Notes: generated from the letters alone by a model not told the origin. Numbered from the stretch's first letter, positions 15,427-24,078 are shown. The stretch is DNA of 64,000 nt from Candidatus Aminicenantota bacterium (GCA_026393835.1 JAPKZK010000147.1:1-64000); one strand, 5' to 3'. Translations and numbers: made by a program.

Positions 15427-17448
15427 ATGGCAAATATAGCAAATACCCCAACAGCAAGTAAAATCGAAATTACCATTAACGATAAAAAAATAACGGTTGC
15501 CCGTGATACCCTGCTGATTAAAGCAGTGCAGGAAGCCAAGTTTTCAGTGCCCACGCTTTGCCGTAACAAATCCCTTACCCCCACCGGGAGCTGCCGGTTG
15601 TGCGTGTGTGAGATCGAAGTGGGCGGCGTGAAAAAGCTCGTTACCTCCTGTAATTATCCCATCCGGGAGGAAATTAAAGTCGAAACCGATTCCGAGCGCG
15701 TCAAGGCCCGCCGGAAAGTACTGGCCGAGATGTACCTGGGCCGGTGGCCGGATGTGCCGCTGGTTAAGGCCATTGCCAAACGGTGCGGCGTTACCGACGG
15801 CGGCCGCTTTAAAAGCGAATTCACCGACTCGAATCCCAAATCCTGTATCCTGTGCGGACAATGCGTCCGGGCCTGCGATGAATTCATCATGGAACGGATA
15901 CTGGATTTTGCCGGCAGGGGCATCACACGACACTTAACCATGCCCTTCGGGCAGGTGGACTCCCATTGCGTGGGTTGCACCTCCTGCGCCTATGTGTGCC
16001 CCACCCATGCGTTGGAAATCATCGACGACCTGAACCACCCGGATAATCCAAAAATGATCCGCGATTACGGGATGCGCATCAACGCCGAGATGGCCACATT
16101 GGACACGCAGCAGTGTTGTATGCGCGAAGTAGGCACGGCCAATATCGTGGATGTCATGAACGCCTACGACTTGCTGCCGGTAATGAACTACCAGTTCGGT
16201 TCCCATGAAGATGCCAAAAAAATCGGTACGCAATTGCTTAAGAAGAATTATTTCACCCAGAAAATGCCGGACGGCTGTTGGAAAGGATGTTCCATGGCCT
16301 GCGCCAAGACGGTGGACCACTTCGAACTAAAGACCGGTCCTTATAAAGGGCAAAAAGTAACGGTAGACGGACCTGAATATGAAACCGCCGGGTGTTCCGC
16401 CAATATGGGTTGTTTCGACGCCGAATTCCTGTTGGAATTCAATTTCTACTGCGATACTTACGGCATCGATACCATTTCCATGGGCACCTGTATGGCTTTT
16501 GTGATGGAGTGTTTTGAAAACGGCGTCATCACGACGAAGCATACGGGCGGAAAAATGTTAAATTTCGGGGCCGTCGATGAAGTGCTGGAATGCTTGCATG
16601 AGATGGCGCGGGGTGAAGGGTTCGGCGTGGATGTCGGCCAGGGGATTCGTTGGCTCAAGAATAAATGGATTAACGAGTTAGGCGCGGACCCCAAATTTCT
16701 CCAGGATATCGGCATGGAAGTCAAAGGACTCGAATTTTCCGAGTATATGCCCAAGGAATCATTGGCCCAGCAGGCGGGATATGCCATGGCGGTAAAAGGG
16801 CCGCAGCATGATGAAGCCTGGTTGATTTTCATGGACATGGTGAACAACCAGATCCCGACTTTCGAGGATAAGGCCGAGGCGCTTTATTATTTCCCCTTGT
16901 GGAGGACCTGGTTTGGGCTTATGGGGTTATGCAAGTTGCTCTGGAATGATGTGGTTCCCGCCGACAATAAAAAATACCCGCCCCAGCAGGCCGCGAAAGT
17001 GCCGGGTCATGTGGAGAATTTTTTCAAATTCTATGAAGGCATGACCGGGATTCCGTTGGATGAAGAGAAGATGTTGAAGCAGAGTGCGCGGGTGCATAAT
17101 TTGCAGAGGATCATGTCCCGGATGTTGGGATTTGGTACGCGGAAAGACGATATCCCGCCTTACCGGGCGGTGGGACCGGTCACTAAGAAAGAATACGAAT
17201 CCCGTGAAGAGCGGTATGAAAAACAGTTGAGAGAAGTCATCGGAGTAGTGGACCAGGAAGAAATGACCACGGAACAGAAGATAGCGATTCTCAGGGAATA
17301 CCGCATGAAAATGTACAACAAAGTAGTGGATGCGGCTTATAAGCGGCGGGGTTGGACCCAAAATGGGGTCCCCAAAATCGAGCGGTTAAAAGAACTGGGC
17401 ATCGATTTACCGGAGCTAGTAGAGATCATCAAAGCCGATCAAGAGTGA
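15427..17448 (+). CDS. Fusion: NuoG-like Fe-S module + AOR catalytic C-terminal domains
   Basis: 673 residues; AGGAGG precedes the ATG at 15427. Residues 1-85 are a 2Fe-2S ferredoxin domain (TLCRNKS, GSCRLCVCE, TSCNYP). The His/Cys cluster site usual in NuoG is not present. Two 4Fe-4S motifs follow: CILCGQCVRACDEF at about 139 and CVGCTSCAYVCPTH at about 180. From about 215 on it is AOR domains 2-3: GTANIVDVMN, CWKGCSMAC at about 283 (cluster ligands, spaced CxxxCxxxC instead of CxxCxxxC), GPEYETAG, TYGIDTISMGTCMAFVMEC, VKGLEF, and LMGLCKL with the fourth cluster Cys. Together with the preceding gene it rebuilds one full AOR plus an electron-input/output module, probably cytoplasmic. Confidence 0.88.
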   Translation: MANIANTPTASKIEITINDKKITVARDTLLIKAVQEAKFSVPTLCRNKSLTPTGSCRLCVCEIEVGGVKKLVTSCNYPIREEIKVETDSERVKARRKVLAEMYLGRWPDVPLVKAIAKRCGVTDGGRFKSEFTDSNPKSCILCGQCVRACDEFIMERILDFAGRGITRHLTMPFGQVDSHCVGCTSCAYVCPTHALEIIDDLNHPDNPKMIRDYGMRINAEMATLDTQQCCMREVGTANIVDVMNAYDLLPVMNYQFGSHEDAKKIGTQLLKKNYFTQKMPDGCWKGCSMACAKTVDHFELKTGPYKGQKVTVDGPEYETAGCSANMGCFDAEFLLEFNFYCDTYGIDTISMGTCMAFVMECFENGVITTKHTGGKMLNFGAVDEVLECLHEMARGEGFGVDVGQGIRWLKNKWINELGADPKFLQDIGMEVKGLEFSEYMPKESLAQQAGYAMAVKGPQHDEAWLIFMDMVNNQIPTFEDKAEALYYFPLWRTWFGLMGLCKLLWNDVVPADNKKYPPQQAAKVPGHVENFFKFYEGMTGIPLDEEKMLKQSARVHNLQRIMSRMLGFGTRKDDIPPYRAVGPVTKKEYESREERYEKQLREVIGVVDQEEMTTEQKIAILREYRMKMYNKVVDAAYKRRGWTQNGVPKIERLKELGIDLPELVEIIKADQE

Positions 17449-17453
17449 AATAA

Positions 17454-17552
17454 AATGATGAATGATGAATGATGAAGAAAAACTTTAAATGAATTAATTT
17501 TAATCTCATTAAAATATATTTTTCATCATTCATCACTCATAACTCATCATTC
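17454..17552. repeat. Inverted heptamer repeat between AOR and thiF genes
   Basis: Left arm 17454-17482 (repeated ATGATGA heptamers) is complementary to right arm 17519-17552 (repeated TCATCAT/TCATTCA), with an AT-rich 36-base centre. In RNA this would form a long imperfect stem. It may act as an operon attenuator, a processing site, or simply be a repeat element. Confidence 0.6.
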
Positions 17553-17567
17553 AAAGGTAAAAAGGTA

Positions 17568-18170
17568 ATGGAAGAGATTTTTATAAGAAATGTCCCTGGC
17601 GTCCGGGAGGCGCTTTCAAAGAGCACCGCGGCCATTGCCGGGTGCGGCGGGTTGGGGTCCAATGCGGCGGCGGCGTTGACACGGGCCGGGATCGGCAAGT
17701 TGATCATCGCCGATTTCGACGTCGTAGAGCTATCCAATCTCAACCGCCAGTATTATTTCCTGGCGGATGTGGGCAAGAAAAAAACAGACGCCCTGGCGGC
17801 CCACTTATTGGAGATCAATCCTTGCCTGGATGTGGAAAGGCATTTCATCGAATTAACCCCCGATAACATGTGTGAACTTTTCAAAGGGGCCGATCTATTG
17901 ATCGAGGCGTTTGATAAAGCAGAGAGAAAAGCCTGGCTGATTGAGACCTGGTGCGTTCATTTTCCCCATAAGCCCGTGGTATGCGCCAGTGGGTTGTCGG
18001 GTTACGGCAATACCGGGGCATTAACGGTGCGGCGGTCGGGGAACATCGTGATGTGCGGCGATTTCGAGACCGACATGAGTATGGGATTGACATCGTCGCG
18101 TGTGGCCATTGCCGCCAACATGCAGGCCAATGAGGCCATCGAGATATTAGTAAAAGGAATAAAAAAATGA
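17568..18170 (+). CDS. thiF: ThiF/MoeB-family sulfur-carrier adenylyltransferase
   Basis: 200 residues. It has the GCGGLGSNAAAALTRAGIG nucleotide-binding loop, DFDVVELSNLNRQYYF, a GKKKTDAL segment and LLIEAFDKAERK, all hallmarks of the E1-like ThiF/MoeB/HesA family. It is short and lacks the C-terminal zinc-binding CxxC pairs and rhodanese domain of MoeB/MOCS3, as expected for ThiF-type enzymes. It overlaps by four bases (ATGA) a small carrier protein ending in GG. It would adenylate that carrier's C-terminus. Position after the AOR genes suggests pterin-dithiolene sulfur supply; a role in thiamine synthesis is the alternative. Confidence 0.82.
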   Translation: MEEIFIRNVPGVREALSKSTAAIAGCGGLGSNAAAALTRAGIGKLIIADFDVVELSNLNRQYYFLADVGKKKTDALAAHLLEINPCLDVERHFIELTPDNMCELFKGADLLIEAFDKAERKAWLIETWCVHFPHKPVVCASGLSGYGNTGALTVRRSGNIVMCGDFETDMSMGLTSSRVAIAANMQANEAIEILVKGIKK

Positions 18171-18367
18171 TCCTCATCAACAATCGAGATAAATTAGAAT
18201 GGCAGGAGGGCATGACAGTGCGGGCCCTTTTGACGGAAATGGGATATACCTACACCTTGATTACCGTCACCGTCAACGGCGAATTAGTGCCAAAGGAAAA
18301 TTATGAAGAACATCTCGTACCGGATGGGGCCGAAGTAACCGTTTTCCACCTGGCCCACGGCGGGTAG
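18167..18367 (+). CDS. MoaD/ThiS-like sulfur carrier protein
   Basis: 66 residues with a beta-grasp pattern (ILINNRDKLEW, TVRALLTEMGY, VTVNGELVPKENYEEHLVPDGAEVTVFHLAHGG). It ends in the Gly-Gly needed for thiocarboxylation. Start overlaps thiF by ATGA. MoaD-like carriers next to AOR genes are common in anaerobes, so a dedicated role in the tungstopterin or molybdopterin of the upstream split AOR is the favoured inference. ThiS for thiamine is possible, but no thiazole genes are nearby. Confidence 0.8.
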   Translation: MILINNRDKLEWQEGMTVRALLTEMGYTYTLITVTVNGELVPKENYEEHLVPDGAEVTVFHLAHGG

Positions 18368-18416
18368 CCCGGACGAAAGGAACAGGGGGGATTTGCACCC
18401 TAAGAAAAAAGAAAAA

Positions 18417-18446
18417 TTGCTCCCGGATGAATAGCTGTGATATAAT
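18417..18446 (+). promoter_or_regulatory. Possible promoter for AraC-type regulator
   Basis: TTGCTC (18417-18422), an 18-base spacer and a perfect TATAAT (18441-18446), 21 bases before the ATG at 18468. The -35 box is weak. Confidence 0.45.
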
Positions 18447-18467
18447 TCTCTTTGCCCAGGAAAAAGA

Positions 18468-18830
18468 ATGAAAAAGGAACTGTGCCTGAAAGTAAGCGAA
18501 TTTATCATGAGCCGGGACGACGACCAGTTGAAAGACTTAAACGTATCCCGGATCGCGGAACATTTCCAGGTAGACCTTTCCTATCTTTTACGGATGTTCC
18601 AGGACTACTTGAAGGTTGACCTGGAGAAGTATATCACCCAGCAAAAAATATGCCGGGCCGCGTCCATGTGCCATAAAGATTGCACCATACCCCTTGACGA
18701 AATAGCCGAAAAAACCGGGTTCGACGATCCGGCGCAATTTAAAAAACTGTTTGTTTACTACTTCGGCGTCTCGCCGCGGGAATTTGCCAAACAGCGAAGG
18801 AAATTGTTCCCGCCCCATGAATTCAATTAA
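18468..18830 (+). CDS. AraC-type DNA-binding domain protein
   Basis: 120 residues that consist almost only of the two helix-turn-helix units of the AraC family: NVSRIAEHFQVDLSYLLRMFQDYL then IPLDEIAEKTGFDDPAQFKKLFVYYFGVSPREF. There is no N-terminal sensor domain, so it resembles stand-alone regulators such as SoxS or MarA in size. The start codon is supported by the TATAAT just upstream. Its target may be the AOR operon or the downstream amidotransferase; the sequence does not decide. Confidence 0.8.
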   Translation: MKKELCLKVSEFIMSRDDDQLKDLNVSRIAEHFQVDLSYLLRMFQDYLKVDLEKYITQQKICRAASMCHKDCTIPLDEIAEKTGFDDPAQFKKLFVYYFGVSPREFAKQRRKLFPPHEFN

Positions 18831-18854
18831 ACCCAAAATAATATGGAGGATATA

Positions 18855-19976
18855 ATGAAGAATTTTAAGTTTAGCGTTAGTTGGAGACTTGTGGTGCTTT
18901 TCATCCTGGTAATGGCCGCCCCCGCCGCCGCCGCCGCCCCCGCTGCCGGGGTCGATGATGAAATCGTCATCGCCATGTGCCAGCCCCAACTGGGCCAGAT
19001 TCAAAACATCGAACAGTTGTATGAAAAGGATATTATTACCGTAAATAAACTGAAACTCATCGGCGTCTACCATGAAGATGAATCCACCGATTACAAATCC
19101 GCGGAAGAATATGTCAAAAAGAACAAATTGACCTGGGTAAGTTTTGAGACCATCAAAGGAAAGGCGGCATTAGCGGATTTATTCAAAGAAAACCAATGGA
19201 CGGAACAGTTCAGGGCCATTTTCGCCCGCACCGGGGGGATCATATTTACCGGCGGGTGGGACATTCCGCCTGCCGTCTTCGGCGAGGAAGACGATTTATT
19301 GACCGAAGCCGTCACCCCGATCCGCAGTTTATATGAAATTTCCTTTCTTTTTCACCTGGTGGGCGGCGGCCGGAACCCCGGGTTCGCGCCGTTCCTGGAA
19401 ACCCGTCCCAATTATACCATCTTGTGCATCTGTCTCGGCGCCCAGAGTTTGAACGTGGCCGCCGGGGGTTCCCTTTACCAGGATATCCCTTCCCAGGTGT
19501 ACAATCGGAAAACCGTGCAGCAGGTTTTAAAAGCCGGGCAGGAACAAATTCACAGTTCCCGTTATATTAAAGCGCTTTATCCCGATGAAAAAGACCTGCC
19601 CCCGGCATTTCATCGGGTCAAATTTAACAAAGGCGGTATTTGCGTCAGCCAGTTGAAAATGGGAAAAAATGATACCCCTTATGTGTTGACGTCGCATCAC
19701 CAGGCGTTGAAGCAATTGGGCAAAGATATCGTTGTTGCGGCCACATCCATGGACGGGAAAATCGTGGAGACCGTGGAACACCGGAAATACAAACATGTAT
19801 TAGGGGTTCAGTTTCACCCGGAATATTACCCCCTTTATCAAAAGGGTTTATATTTAAGAGGGCAGCCCGGCGGTGAATTAAATTTCAATCCCAGGGAGTT
19901 TCTCCTTTCCCACGAGCCCTCCATGGCGTTTCACAAAGCGATCTGGCAGTGGTTCTCCGGGGCCCTCAGGGATTAA
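18855..19976 (+). CDS. Secreted class I glutamine-amidotransferase-like (peptidase C26-type) protein
   Basis: About 373 residues. GGAGG at 18845 points to the ATG at 18855, which begins a signal peptide rich in Ala/Pro (VMAAPAAAAAPAAG). The catalytic core is ILCICLGAQSLNVAAGGSLYQDIP (nucleophile Cys in CLGAQ) and VQFHPEYYP (His/Glu), as in gamma-glutamyl-GABA hydrolase (PuuD) and class I amidotransferases. Export of such a fold is unusual, since the family normally works in the cytoplasm. The substrate might be a gamma-glutamyl peptide or cell-wall fragment. A terminator hairpin follows. Confidence 0.78.
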   Translation: MKNFKFSVSWRLVVLFILVMAAPAAAAAPAAGVDDEIVIAMCQPQLGQIQNIEQLYEKDIITVNKLKLIGVYHEDESTDYKSAEEYVKKNKLTWVSFETIKGKAALADLFKENQWTEQFRAIFARTGGIIFTGGWDIPPAVFGEEDDLLTEAVTPIRSLYEISFLFHLVGGGRNPGFAPFLETRPNYTILCICLGAQSLNVAAGGSLYQDIPSQVYNRKTVQQVLKAGQEQIHSSRYIKALYPDEKDLPPAFHRVKFNKGGICVSQLKMGKNDTPYVLTSHHQALKQLGKDIVVAATSMDGKIVETVEHRKYKHVLGVQFHPEYYPLYQKGLYLRGQPGGELNFNPREFLLSHEPSMAFHKAIWQWFSGALRD

Positions 19977-19985
19977 TAAAAGGCA

Positions 19986-20028
19986 TCCGAAACCACTACC
20001 CCCAAAGTATCAAGGTAGTGGTTTCGGA
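19986..20028 (+). terminator. Terminator-like hairpin
   Basis: Perfect 15-base stem TCCGAAACCACTACC / GGTAGTGGTTTCGGA with a 13-base loop, starting 10 bases after the amidotransferase stop. There is no strong U-run behind it, so efficiency is uncertain. Confidence 0.65.
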
Positions 20029-20301
20029 CCAGCAATTCTAATTTTGAAACACCGACAAGTTCGTATGGTAGCTATCTATTCTCCTTAAAAAAGGGACAGT
20101 CAAAATTTATGCCCCTACCTAGACCCTATCCGAAAAGGTATGCACGGGGCGTAATTTGGTAGGGAACAGAAATGACGATCGATCGCGAAAATTCCCTAAA
20201 TTTACTTCTCGCTTGAGCATGAAGCGTTTGAAATATCTATTTTGAAAGGTTTCGTAATAAAAGGAAGAAAAAAAATGGGGGGGTTACCAGGAGATTACGG
20301 A
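20029..20301. other. Intergenic stretch, no gene seen
   Basis: No open frame of interest on either strand. The sequence has a GGGACAGTC/GACTGTCCC-like word and several AT-rich tracts, which may be decayed mobile-element ends, but no inverted termini or transposase trace could be shown. Confidence 0.4.
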
Positions 20302-20330
20302 TTGACAATCATTTGCTTTGTTGGTAGAAT
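20302..20330 (+). promoter_or_regulatory. Strong promoter of the repeat-rich S74 gene
   Basis: TTGACA (20302-20307), a 17-base spacer and TAGAAT (20325-20330). The AGGAGG ribosome-binding site and ATG at 20428 follow after a leader of about 90 bases. Confidence 0.7.
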
Positions 20331-20427
20331 CTGAACATGAAAAACGATGGGATAAGGCAATTAAGTGTGGATTCACAAACTTCATATGACTATAAAGAAA
20401 ATTAAAATTATAGGAGGAATAACAAAA

Positions 20428-22371
20428 ATGAAAAAAATCATTTTGGCAACATTTGTATTCATGTTTTTATTGGTATCTTTTTGGGTTACGGCGGAAGAGA
20501 CGGGAAATAACCCGGTTGCGGTCTCACCGGGCAGCGAAACAGAAGTAGTCACTGTATGGCAGAGTTGTCCGACGTTCAGTTGGTCAGCCGTCGATCAAGC
20601 AGCATCGTACCGGATTGCCGTTTTTGAATCGCTCGATGGGAGGATAGCGCCTTATGAAAGTATGGCGGTTATATCATCCCCCGCAATAAGCAAACAAATT
20701 CCCGGCCCTGCCTTATCGTGGACGCTTTCTTCGGAAGAAAAACTCAAAACCGGGAGCATGTATACCTGGTATGTACAGGCTGTAGATGCCTCGGGCAATG
20801 CAATCGGATCATGGTCGGGAGGTAGGGTTTTCCAGGTGGAACAGGAAGTCCGGTTTGCCGGAGTAGCAGAAAAACTTGGGGAAATACTGAAATCCTATGG
20901 AGTGAAAGACGATACCATTACTAATGTCCTGTCGGACATGAAGTCTGAAGTCCAGGAAGTGGTGGTACTCGGCGGCGGTACAGGGAGTAAAAATACCACA
21001 GGCCTGAGTGGAGTAAAAGGCACTGAAGGAGACTACAATACCTTCTACGGAAAATATGCCGGGAACTCCACAACCGGAACCCAAAACACCTTCGTTGGAG
21101 CTAGCGCCGGATACACCAATAGCACCGGATACTACAACACTTTCCTCGGATATCGCGCCGGATACTTGAATAACGCATGGGACAATACCTTCCTGGGAAA
21201 TCATGCCGGAGAATACAATACTAGCGGGGTAGACAACACCTTTGTTGGAATGTATGCCGGAAGAAATAATGATGACGCACACTACAATACCTTCATCGGA
21301 ACTAGTGCCGGCTACAATTCTAACGGAACTCGCAACTCCTTCCTCGGGTATCGTGCCGGATACTACGCGACCGGAAACTACAATACCTACATCGGATATC
21401 AGGCCGGACATCAAGACTATTACTCTAATACCGCAAGCAATAATACCTTCGTCGGAGATTCTGCCGGATACGACAATACAACCGGAGATAGGGGTACCTT
21501 CCTCGGATATTATGCCGGATTCCACAATACTTCCGGAGACGACAACACATTCCTCGGATATTTAGCCGGAGCCGGCAATACTAGCGGATACTCTAATACC
21601 ATCCTGGGAAATTCTGCCGGATACTCCAATCAGACCGGAACCAACAACATTTTCCTGGGTTACCAGGCAGGATATAATGAGACCGGTTCCAATAAGCTCT
21701 ACATCGAAAATTCCAATAGCACTTCACCCTTAATATACGGAGAGTTTGATAACAATATCGTCACTATAAACGGTAGATTAGGAATTGGCACAACAGCGCC
21801 CAGTTATCCAGTCGAATTAAGTACCACGGGAGAAGCGGCGGAATTTTTAATAAACCGGACAGATGGAGCTTGTGGCGTCATTTCCGCTGGCGCCACTCAC
21901 GTTTTTATCGGGGCAAAGTCCAACCACGATTTCAGACTCATAACAAATGATTCTGTAAAAATGACTATTCTTCCATCAGGGGATGTTGGAATCGGCACCA
22001 CCGCGCCATCTTACCCGCTGCACATGGCCAGCGGCGCGTACTGCTCCACAGGCGGAACCTGGACCAATGCTTCCAGTAGGGCATTAAAGGAAAACATTGA
22101 AAACCTCAGCACCGCTGAAGCGGTGGATGCTCTAACCAAACTGAACCCGGTGAAATACAATTATAAGGTCGATAAAGCAGATAAGCACGTGGGCTTCATC
22201 GCGGAAGATGCCCCGGAATTGGTCGCCACTTCCGATAGGAAAGGATTAAGTCCGATGGATGTCACGGCGGTTTTAACCAAAGTCGTCCAGGAACTGCGGA
22301 AAGAAAACCAGGAGTATAAGAAAATCATATCCGATCTACAGGAAAGGCTGGCAACCCTCGAAAAAAAATAA
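20428..22371 (+). CDS. Secreted repeat adhesin/tail-fibre-like protein with S74 chaperone domain
   Basis: About 647 residues from the ATG at 20428 (AGGAGG upstream; earlier in-frame ATGs lack one). A signal peptide is followed by a fibronectin-III-like region (FSWSAVDQAASYRIAV, YTWYVQAVDASGN). Then come 13 tandem repeats of about 22 residues with the core NTFLGYxAGYxNxSG, a stacked beta-helix-like pattern. After that are GIGTTAPSYPxxL turns, and a C-terminal Peptidase_S74 region: SSRALKENI, LNPVKYNYK, VGFIAEDAPELV. This ends in a coiled coil (ELRKENQEYKKIISDLQERLATLEKK). S74 domains trimerise fibres and may cleave themselves off. It is likely a cell-surface fibre; no phage structural genes are nearby. 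Confidence 0.8.
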   Translation: MKKIILATFVFMFLLVSFWVTAEETGNNPVAVSPGSETEVVTVWQSCPTFSWSAVDQAASYRIAVFESLDGRIAPYESMAVISSPAISKQIPGPALSWTLSSEEKLKTGSMYTWYVQAVDASGNAIGSWSGGRVFQVEQEVRFAGVAEKLGEILKSYGVKDDTITNVLSDMKSEVQEVVVLGGGTGSKNTTGLSGVKGTEGDYNTFYGKYAGNSTTGTQNTFVGASAGYTNSTGYYNTFLGYRAGYLNNAWDNTFLGNHAGEYNTSGVDNTFVGMYAGRNNDDAHYNTFIGTSAGYNSNGTRNSFLGYRAGYYATGNYNTYIGYQAGHQDYYSNTASNNTFVGDSAGYDNTTGDRGTFLGYYAGFHNTSGDDNTFLGYLAGAGNTSGYSNTILGNSAGYSNQTGTNNIFLGYQAGYNETGSNKLYIENSNSTSPLIYGEFDNNIVTINGRLGIGTTAPSYPVELSTTGEAAEFLINRTDGACGVISAGATHVFIGAKSNHDFRLITNDSVKMTILPSGDVGIGTTAPSYPLHMASGAYCSTGGTWTNASSRALKENIENLSTAEAVDALTKLNPVKYNYKVDKADKHVGFIAEDAPELVATSDRKGLSPMDVTAVLTKVVQELRKENQEYKKIISDLQERLATLEKK

Positions 22372-22434
22372 TGATAAATGATGGGTAAATTAATCTTAAA
22401 ATCTGTGGAATCTGTGGACATTTTTTAAAGCAAA

Positions 22435-22464
22435 CGGCGGGACAAAAGAAACTTTGTCCCGCCG
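22435..22464. terminator. Bidirectional terminator
   Basis: CGGCGGGACAAA / TTTGTCCCGCCG stem with a short loop between convergent genes. A T-run follows on the plus strand (after 22464) and one follows on the minus strand as well, so it can serve both neighbours. Confidence 0.85.
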
Positions 22465-22491
22465 CTTTTTTTACTGCACTAATTTGAATTT

Positions 22492-24078
22492 TTACTTTTT
22501 TTCTATTGCCGCTATTTTCTCTTTGAGCTCGGCAATGGTTTTTTGCTGATCCTGGAGCACTTTGGTCAGGACTGCCACGACATCCATGGGACTCATGCCT
22601 TTCCGGTCTTTCGTGGCAACGAGGGCAGGAGCATCTTCGGCAATAAAACCGATATACTCTTCGTCTTTATTCGTTTTGTAATTGAACTTAACCGGGTTGA
22701 GTCCCTCAAGGGCATCATTTGCTTCTTCCAGGGTAAGATTGCTGATATTTTCTTTATATTGCCGGCTGGAAGAGTTCGTCCAGGTAGCGCCGTCACTGTA
22801 GGCTCCACCGCTTAAATGGATCAGGTGAGTGGGACTCGTGGTGCCAATTCCTACATTTCCTGATGTAAGAATAGTCATTTTTACAGAATCATTTGCAATG
22901 AGTCTGAAATCATGGTTGGTTTTTGCACCGATAAAAACGTGACTGGCATCAGCGACAATGCAGCCGGAGGCGCCATCCGTTTGTTTACAGATAAGATTTG
23001 CGGCAGTACCTGTTCTATCTATTTCCAGGGCATAAGTCGGCGACCATGTGCCGATACCTACATTTCCGTCGGATTTCATGGTGATTGTGTTGGTGGGGGT
23101 GTTGGGCTGAATCCTGAAGGGGAGTTTCGAACCATTGGTGCCGTCGCGGATGAAAAAGTTGGCTTCGTTCCCGGAAATATCCCACTTCTGTTCGGTCCAG
23201 CCGTAGGATGTGTCCTGGTGCAGCCGGATAGCTGGGGAGTCCCCTTTTACAATATTTATATCGTAAATCGGGGTGGCGGTTCCTATCCCGATTCTACCGG
23301 CATCATCGACATAAAGGGCGCTGGATGGGGCCCCGGCTTCGATTTTAAATGGGGTCGATCCCTCGGTGGTATCTTCGACGGAAAAATAATTGCCGCCGCC
23401 GCTTGAGGCGTCGTTGACAACGATACGCCAGTCGTTGGCGGGGAATCCCGCCGCGGAGCTGGTATCGTCGAAGAAAATCCGCATGGTGTTTTCCTTTAAT
23501 TTAATGGTATCGGCGCCGAAACTCTCTGTTCCATCGGTAAGGCAATCATACCCGATGCAGAGACTGCCGGTAATGATTACATCATCGTTGTGAACCACAT
23601 CCATGGGCCGGGCCGGGCCTTCAGGGCCGCTTTTGTTGACGATAACGCCCCCCTGGACCAGGAAGTGGCCCGCCTGGGTCAATGCCGGCCGGTTTGTTTG
23701 TCCCTGTTGAAGAGAACTTTCTTCATTTCCAGGGCCGCGAATTTTTTTAGCGCCCACCGGGGACACGCGCAGTTCGTAGGTATACGTCCCGTCGTAAGGG
23801 CTGCCGTCGCATATACCGGAAAGCTCGATATTGGGCTGGCTGCCGGCGGGGAATACCTTACCCACAACTGTTCCATCGGGCCTGGACAAGGTCAAAAGGA
23901 TTTGTTCGCAGTTTACTTTGGGCAAGAAGTTGATCCCGCCGGAATTCACCACCACTTCGGCCACGGGTTTCGCATCGGGCGGCTCGGTGGAAGTCGCGGA
24001 TGCATATGCCGCGCCGCTGAAACTAAATACGGTTAAAAACGTCAAAACACATACTGACCAGAAAAATTTTCTGTTCAT
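22492..24078 (-). CDS. Secreted S74-domain fibre-like protein (paralogue 1)
   Basis: 528 residues. The signal peptide ends in SGAAYA. An N-terminal beta-domain (PVAEVVVNSGGINFLPKV, TYTYELRVSPVG) is followed by GSLCIGYDCLTDGTE and several GIGTxxPxY turns typical of fibre shafts. The C-terminus is an S74 region (SSRQYKENI, LNPVKFNYK, IGFIAEDAPALV, MSPMDVVAVLTKV) ending in a coiled coil. GGAGG precedes the start. It is the first of four minus-strand paralogues. Residues around DRTGTAANLICKQTDGASG are nearly identical at base level to the next two copies. Function is inferred as a surface fibre or S74-released shaft. Confidence 0.78.
   Translation of the reverse strand: MNRKFFWSVCVLTFLTVFSFSGAAYASATSTEPPDAKPVAEVVVNSGGINFLPKVNCEQILLTLSRPDGTVVGKVFPAGSQPNIELSGICDGSPYDGTYTYELRVSPVGAKKIRGPGNEESSLQQGQTNRPALTQAGHFLVQGGVIVNKSGPEGPARPMDVVHNDDVIITGSLCIGYDCLTDGTESFGADTIKLKENTMRIFFDDTSSAAGFPANDWRIVVNDASSGGGNYFSVEDTTEGSTPFKIEAGAPSSALYVDDAGRIGIGTATPIYDINIVKGDSPAIRLHQDTSYGWTEQKWDISGNEANFFIRDGTNGSKLPFRIQPNTPTNTITMKSDGNVGIGTWSPTYALEIDRTGTAANLICKQTDGASGCIVADASHVFIGAKTNHDFRLIANDSVKMTILTSGNVGIGTTSPTHLIHLSGGAYSDGATWTNSSSRQYKENISNLTLEEANDALEGLNPVKFNYKTNKDEEYIGFIAEDAPALVATKDRKGMSPMDVVAVLTKVLQDQQKTIAELKEKIAAIEKK

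Noticed and set aside
20041..20260. Insertion-sequence remnant
   Set aside because: Words resembling element ends occur, but no inverted termini, target duplication or transposase fragment could be demonstrated.
20809..21565. Open frames of 238 and 107 codons overlapping the fibre repeat region
   Set aside because: They are shadow frames of the 22-residue repeat in the real gene, with no start signals.
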